A stretch of 9,993 nucleotides of DNA from JBBQER01 sp038320885 (GTDB taxonomy: Bacteria > Actinomycetota > Acidimicrobiia > IMCC26256 > PALSA-610): assembly GCA_038320885.1 (NCBI GenBank), contig JBBQER010000120.1, positions 1 to 9,993 of the forward strand, written 5' to 3'. The translations under genes and the position numbers were made by a program. Shown one piece after another: positions 7,178 through 9,993 of the stretch. Numbering within the stretch: position 1 is the first letter of the stretch; every line of letters starts with the position of its first letter. The notes under the pieces were generated by a model that saw nothing but the letters and a program-made list of their open reading frames with translations, made no database searches and was not told the origin of the DNA.

Positions 7178-8919
7178 TGATGCGCACGCACCGAGCGGGT
7201 GATCTGCGCGCTGAGCATGTCGGCGCCGCGGTCGTCGTATGCGGATGGGTCGCGCATCGTCGAGACCACGGCGGCGTCGTGTTCCTCGACGTCCGCGACA
7301 CTGCGGGGCTCGTGCAGGTCGTCATCGATCCGGACCAATCGGGTTGTGACGACGCGCATCGCGTCCGCAGCGAATGGGTGCTGCGAGTGGAGGGGACGGT
7401 TCGGCCGCGACCGGAGGGCACGGTCAACGCCGATCTCCCGACCGGCGAGATCGAGGTCGGCGCGAGCGCGGTCGAGGTGCTGAACGAGGCCGAACCGCCG
7501 CCGTTCCCGCTCGACGACCGGGCCGACGTCGACGAGGTGCTCCGGCTGCGACACCGCTACCTCGATCTGCGCCGCCCGCTGATGCAGCGGAACCTGCGCC
7601 TGCGCGCCGACGTGAATCACTCCTTGCGCGCGACGATGCGCGCGCAGGGATTCGTCGAGGTCGAAACGCCGATGCTCATCGCCTCGACGCCAGAAGGGGC
7701 GCGTGACTTCGTTGTTCCGTCGCGCCTGCAGCACGGCTCGTTCTATGCGCTGCCGCAGAGTCCGCAGCTGTTCAAGCAGCTGACGATGGTCGGCGGGCTC
7801 GATCGTTACTTCCAGATCGCCCGGTGCCTCCGCGACGAGGACCTGCGCGCCGATCGCCAGTTCGAATTCATGCAGCTCGACATGGAGATGACCTTCGCCG
7901 GCCAGGAGGACGTTCTCGACGCGGTGTCGGCCGCGGTGCTGGCCGCGGCGGAAGCAGTGCGGCCCGGAGAAGCCCCGGCCTCCATTCCGCGGATGACCTG
8001 GCTCGAAGGGATGGAGCGGTTCGGCACGGACAAGCCCGACACGCGCTTCGGCATGGAGCTCGTGGACCTCACGGAGGTGTTCGCGGCGACGGAGTTCCGC
8101 GCGCTCGCGGGCGCCGAGGCGATCAAGGGGATCCTCGTCGAGGGTCAAGGTGACGGGGCGCGATCGAAGCTCGACGCGTTGACCGATCGGGCCAAGGCGT
8201 TGGGCGCCGCCGGTCTGGTGTGGATACGAGTCCGTGAAGAGCAGGTCCTCGAGTCGCCGGTCGCGAAGTACCTCAGCGACGCGGAGCAGCTCGGCGTCAT
8301 CGACGCGATGGGGGCGCGTGCGGGCGACCTGGTGCTGATCGCGGCGGGGGAACGAGCGACGACGCGAGCGGTGATGGGCCAGCTCCGCCTCGATCTCGGA
8401 CGTCCGCCCGTGGCGCAGGGACTGGCGTTCCTCTGGCTCGTCGACTTCCCGTTGTTCGAGGGACTCGACGCCGACGGTCGACCGATTCCCGCGCACCACG
8501 CATTCACGGCCCCGCACCCCGACGACCTCCACCGGCTGGAAAGCGCCCCGCTCGAAGTGCGATCACGCTCGTACGACCTCGTGCTCAACGGCTGGGAGCT
8601 CGGATCGGGAAGCGAGCGGATCTATCGCGGCGACGTGCAACAGCGGATCTTCTCGCTGATCGGCATCGCGCCCGAAGCGGCGCAGAAGCGGTTCGGGTTC
8701 CTCCTCGAAGCCTTCCGCTACGGCGCGCCACCCCACGCCGGATTCGCATTCGGCATGGATCGGCTGGTCGCGCTCCTGGCCGGCGAGGAGAACATCCGCG
8801 AAGTCATCGCGTTCCCCAAGACCCAGTCGGGCACCGACCCCCTGACCAACGCCCCCACCCCCATAGAAGAGTCCCAACTCCAAGAGCTCGGCCTCACCCT
8901 CAGAAAGCCCAAGAAGTAA
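7177..8919 (+). CDS. aspS: Aspartyl-tRNA synthetase, probably non-discriminating (Asp-tRNA(Asp/Asn) ligase)
   Basis: Class II synthetase of 580 residues, the usual bacterial AspRS length. The N-terminal OB-fold anticodon-binding domain contains CGWVAHRRDHGGVVFLDVRD (22-41). The catalytic domain contains ETPMLIASTPEGARDFVVPS (163-182), the aspartate-site LPQSPQLFKQL (192-202), motif 2 ARCLRDEDLRADRQFEFMQL (215-234), the bacterial insertion domain, and motif 3 GFAFGMDRLVALLAGEENIR near the C-terminus. H31 (in RRDHGG) and G81 (in RPEGTVN) match the His/Gly pair of non-discriminating AspRS such as that of Pseudomonas aeruginosa; E. coli has RRRDLGS. It therefore probably also makes Asp-tRNA(Asn) for conversion by GatCAB. 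The frame is open upstream through hisS, but the ATG at 7177, overlapping the hisS stop by one base, starts the conserved N-terminus; ATG 7180 is an alternative. AAGGA at 7160-7164 may serve as ribosome binding site. Confidence 0.97.
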   Translation: MMRTHRAGDLRAEHVGAAVVVCGWVAHRRDHGGVVFLDVRDTAGLVQVVIDPDQSGCDDAHRVRSEWVLRVEGTVRPRPEGTVNADLPTGEIEVGASAVEVLNEAEPPPFPLDDRADVDEVLRLRHRYLDLRRPLMQRNLRLRADVNHSLRATMRAQGFVEVETPMLIASTPEGARDFVVPSRLQHGSFYALPQSPQLFKQLTMVGGLDRYFQIARCLRDEDLRADRQFEFMQLDMEMTFAGQEDVLDAVSAAVLAAAEAVRPGEAPASIPRMTWLEGMERFGTDKPDTRFGMELVDLTEVFAATEFRALAGAEAIKGILVEGQGDGARSKLDALTDRAKALGAAGLVWIRVREEQVLESPVAKYLSDAEQLGVIDAMGARAGDLVLIAAGERATTRAVMGQLRLDLGRPPVAQGLAFLWLVDFPLFEGLDADGRPIPAHHAFTAPHPDDLHRLESAPLEVRSRSYDLVLNGWELGSGSERIYRGDVQQRIFSLIGIAPEAAQKRFGFLLEAFRYGAPPHAGFAFGMDRLVALLAGEENIREVIAFPKTQSGTDPLTNAPTPIEESQLQELGLTLRKPKK

Positions 8920-8922
8920 CCC

Positions 8923-8943
8923 AACGCCCAATTACATTGGGCG
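8923..8943. repeat. CCCAAT-core inverted repeat 1
   Basis: CGCCCAAT (8925-8932) and ATTGGGCG (8936-8943) form a perfect 8-bp inverted repeat around TAC, 5 bp after the aspS stop. The left arm is part of the 10-mer AACGCCCAAT that occurs three times in 100 bp. As RNA it could fold into a hairpin ending the hisS-aspS transcript, but no T-run follows. The presence of related sites downstream makes a protein-binding site or small repeat family at least as likely. Confidence 0.6.
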
Positions 8944-8968
8944 GCGGTGCGCGTCGGCGACACATATA

Positions 8969-8991
8969 AATGCCCAATCTGATTGGGCGTT
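8969..8991. repeat. CCCAAT-core inverted repeat 2
   Basis: GCCCAAT (8972-8978) and ATTGGGC (8982-8988) pair perfectly around CTG, and flanking AA/TT extend the symmetry with one mismatch (T8971 against G8989). The right arm, ATTGGGCGTT, is the exact reverse complement of AACGCCCAAT in repeats 1 and 3. It is preceded by an AT-rich ACATATAAAT stretch (8962-8971) that stands out in this GC-rich DNA and includes TATAAA, a possible -10-like element. Confidence 0.6.
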
Positions 8992-9012
8992 CGTGACTGC
9001 AGGCAACACGTG

Positions 9013-9022
9013 AACGCCCAAT
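9013..9022 (+). repeat. CCCAAT-core half-site 3
   Basis: Third exact copy of AACGCCCAAT, without the ATTGGGCG partner arm; it is followed by CACAAAGTG (9023-9031), itself a small 3+3 inverted repeat. It lies just upstream of where the -35 region of the following gene would be. The centres of the three sites, taking the expected centre for the half-site, are about 46 and 44 bp apart. Confidence 0.5.
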
Positions 9023-9032
9023 CACAAAGTGT

Positions 9033-9054
9033 CGCACCTGACTTCTACGGTGCG
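9033..9054. promoter_or_regulatory. Operator-like inverted repeat over the promoter of the AbiEi-like gene
   Basis: CGCACC (9033-9038) and GGTGCG (9049-9054) form a perfect 6-bp inverted repeat with a 10-bp spacer. The right arm overlaps the candidate -10 box and ends 2 bp before the ATG. AbiEi-type antitoxins are known to repress their own promoters by binding inverted repeats, so autoregulation is a reasonable inference. Six base pairs could arise by chance. Confidence 0.35.
9046..9051 (+). promoter_or_regulatory. Candidate -10 box (TACGGT) of the AbiEi-like gene
   Basis: TACGGT matches TANNNT and stands 5 bases before the ATG at 9057, so the transcript would start at or just inside the start codon. 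There is no Shine-Dalgarno sequence, consistent with leaderless translation as proposed for hisS. No clear -35 is visible. Confidence 0.35.
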
Positions 9055-9056
9055 GC

Positions 9057-9959
9057 ATGGCTTCAGTGCTTGCCCGGGTAGACGAGATTGCTAGTCGGCA
9101 ATGGTCACTCGTGAGTCGCGCGCAACTCCGAGAGGCCAAGATTTCCGACAGCTCGACCGCCAGCATGCTGAGAACGCGAACGCTCCGGCGGGTCGAGCTT
9201 CGCGTCTACGCCACCCTGGGATCGCCGAGCTCGTGGGAGCAGAGCGCGATGGCAAGCGTGCTCGCCTCGGGCTCGGGTGCAGTGGCGTCTCATGCCTCGG
9301 CAGCTCGACTCTGGGGGTTTGCCTATCTTCCGGAGGACAGGCTCGACGTCACCGTGTTGGTTTCTCCGATGGAGCGGCCCCGGCGCCGCCTGTTGCATCG
9401 CACCCTCATCCTTCCTCCCGACGATGTGACCGAGAGGTTGGGCATCCCGTGCACGAGCTTCGAGCGGACACTCTGCGACTGCACGACAGTTCTTTCTCCG
9501 TTCCAGCTCGGTCGCGTCCTTGATGACGGGTTGCGACGTGGAGTCGCAACCCTCGATCGTCTCGTGAAGTGCTCGGCGCGTTTGGATTCCGGTCCGGGGC
9601 GCCGGCTGCGCGTGGTCCAGCGCCTGCTCGCCGAACGCGATAAGTCCTTTGACCCTGGCGGCAGCGCGGCTGAGCTGGAGGTGCTGAGAGTGCTCCGGGA
9701 AGCAGGTGTCCCTTTGCCCGTGCAACAGCATCATGTCTGCATCGACAAGAGGACCTTTGTGCTCGACTTCGCGTGGCCGGAACAGAGAGTGTTCGCCGAG
9801 TACTACGGCTTGGCCGTGCACTCCGGAGCCAGCGCCGTCGCATCGGACAGCTCGAGGATGTCCCGAGTCTCGTGGAACTTGGGTGGCGGCCCGGTGTTGT
9901 TCAGGCGGCTTCCTCCTCATGATTGCATCGGGAGACGGTCGTGTCGAAGTGGGTGTTGA
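9057..9959 (+). CDS. AbiEi-like winged-helix/DUF559 (PDDEXK-like) protein, 3' end probably disrupted
   Basis: Open frame of 300 residues. The N-terminus (about 5-56: IASRQWSLVSRAQLREAKIS ... RRVELRVYATLGSP) resembles the winged-helix domain of AbiEi antitoxins. The middle has VLASGSGAVASHASAARLWG (68-87), LDVTV (96-100) and PPDDVTERLGIPCTSFERTL (120-139), all typical of this actinobacterial family. The C-terminal part resembles a DUF559/Vsr-like nuclease fold: AAELEVLRVLREAG (E206), VLDFAWPEQRVFAEYYG (D237, E248). The usual E-x-D-G reads EYYG, so nuclease activity is doubtful. Resemblance stops after DSSRM (about 268); the last 30 or so residues do not fit the family, and a better LVELGWRP segment appears in another frame at 9869-9892. 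The gene is therefore either cut by a mobile element or frameshifted. No partner AbiEii toxin is visible. Codon use looks less GC-rich than in aspS. Role in defence or toxin-antitoxin control is inference. Confidence 0.65.
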   Translation: MASVLARVDEIASRQWSLVSRAQLREAKISDSSTASMLRTRTLRRVELRVYATLGSPSSWEQSAMASVLASGSGAVASHASAARLWGFAYLPEDRLDVTVLVSPMERPRRRLLHRTLILPPDDVTERLGIPCTSFERTLCDCTTVLSPFQLGRVLDDGLRRGVATLDRLVKCSARLDSGPGRRLRVVQRLLAERDKSFDPGGSAAELEVLRVLREAGVPLPVQQHHVCIDKRTFVLDFAWPEQRVFAEYYGLAVHSGASAVASDSSRMSRVSWNLGGGPVLFRRLPPHDCIGRRSCRSGC

Positions 9960-9993
9960 GCGCGGCTCGTAGCGCGGTGAGGTGTAGGTGACC
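9859..9993. mobile_element. Possible left end of an insertion sequence, running off the window
   Basis: Family resemblance of the AbiEi-like protein stops at about 9857. From 9859 the sequence reads TGTCCCGAGTCTCGTGGAAC, which has the TGT start and GTCTCGTGGAAC-type terminus found on many insertion sequences that end TGT...ACA (IS481-type ends look similar from memory). A reverse-strand ORF ends 42 bp inside this point, the layout expected at the transposase 3' end of an IS. The other end and any target duplication lie outside the window, so this remains a hypothesis. Confidence 0.35.
9901..9993 (-). CDS. C-terminal fragment of an unrecognised reverse-strand protein (possible transposase)
   Basis: On the reverse strand the window edge enters an open frame of 30 codons that ends in TGA (complement of 9901-9903). 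The encoded tail contains LTALRAALNTHFDTTVSR, helix-like, followed by an acidic NHEEEAA end. Third codon positions are mostly G or C, as expected for a real gene in this genome. I do not recognise the family. Its position just inside a possible IS end suggests a transposase, but the fragment is too short to prove that it is coding. Confidence 0.35.
   Translation of the reverse strand, partial: GHLHLTALRAALNTHFDTTVSRCNHEEEAA

Noticed and set aside
6982..8532. Reverse-strand open frame (516 codons) opposite hisS and aspS
   Set aside because: Antisense shadow of two unmistakable synthetase genes; Arg/His-rich, with no recognisable motif.
8923..9022. CRISPR-like array
   Set aside because: The repeats are short, change orientation and have no uniform spacers; there are no cas genes.
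9105..9920. Reverse-strand open frame (271 codons) opposite the AbiEi-like gene
   Set aside because: No recognisable motif; the forward frame shows clear family resemblance over most of its length.

Overview
The window is GC-rich bacterial DNA with closely packed genes, all on the + strand apart from one uncertain ORF at the right edge. The set rel, hisS and aspS, an AspRS with the His/Gly signature of the non-discriminating (GatCAB-dependent) type, a close-in -10 box before hisS that suggests a leaderless mRNA, and type IV pilin genes in a high-GC background together suggest an actinobacterium. A deep-branching class such as Acidimicrobiia is my best guess. This is inference from content and gene order; no 16S or other marker is present.

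Layout. (1) 1-2066: 3' part of a bifunctional (p)ppGpp synthetase/hydrolase (Rel); its start lies left of the window. (2) 2149-5828: a compact cassette of three pilin-like genes: a large class III prepilin with two predicted beta-sandwich modules, a PilW/PulJ-like minor pilin, and a PilX-like protein with a long cysteine-containing passenger region. The first two overlap by 4 bp and the third follows 12 bp later, so they are probably co-translated and assembled together, perhaps as a pilus-tip or priming complex. No pilus ATPase, platform protein or prepilin peptidase is in the window, so that machinery must be encoded elsewhere. (3) 5906-8919: hisS and aspS, which overlap by 1 bp and form a housekeeping aminoacyl-tRNA synthetase operon. 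(4) 8920-9993: an accessory region that looks less GC-rich. It holds a cluster of CCCAAT-core inverted repeats, an AbiEi-like/DUF559 gene with its own compact promoter and operator-like palindrome, and at the right edge signs that this gene's 3' end is broken, either by a mobile element entering from the right or by frameshifts.

In better-known actinobacteria rel lies upstream of hisS and aspS with ppiB and a metallo-hydrolase gene between. Here a pilin cassette fills that gap. The points most worth following up are the CCCAAT repeat cluster with the disrupted AbiEi-like gene, the domain architecture of the pilin cassette, and a 7-A slippery run in hisS whose -1 frame stays open into aspS.
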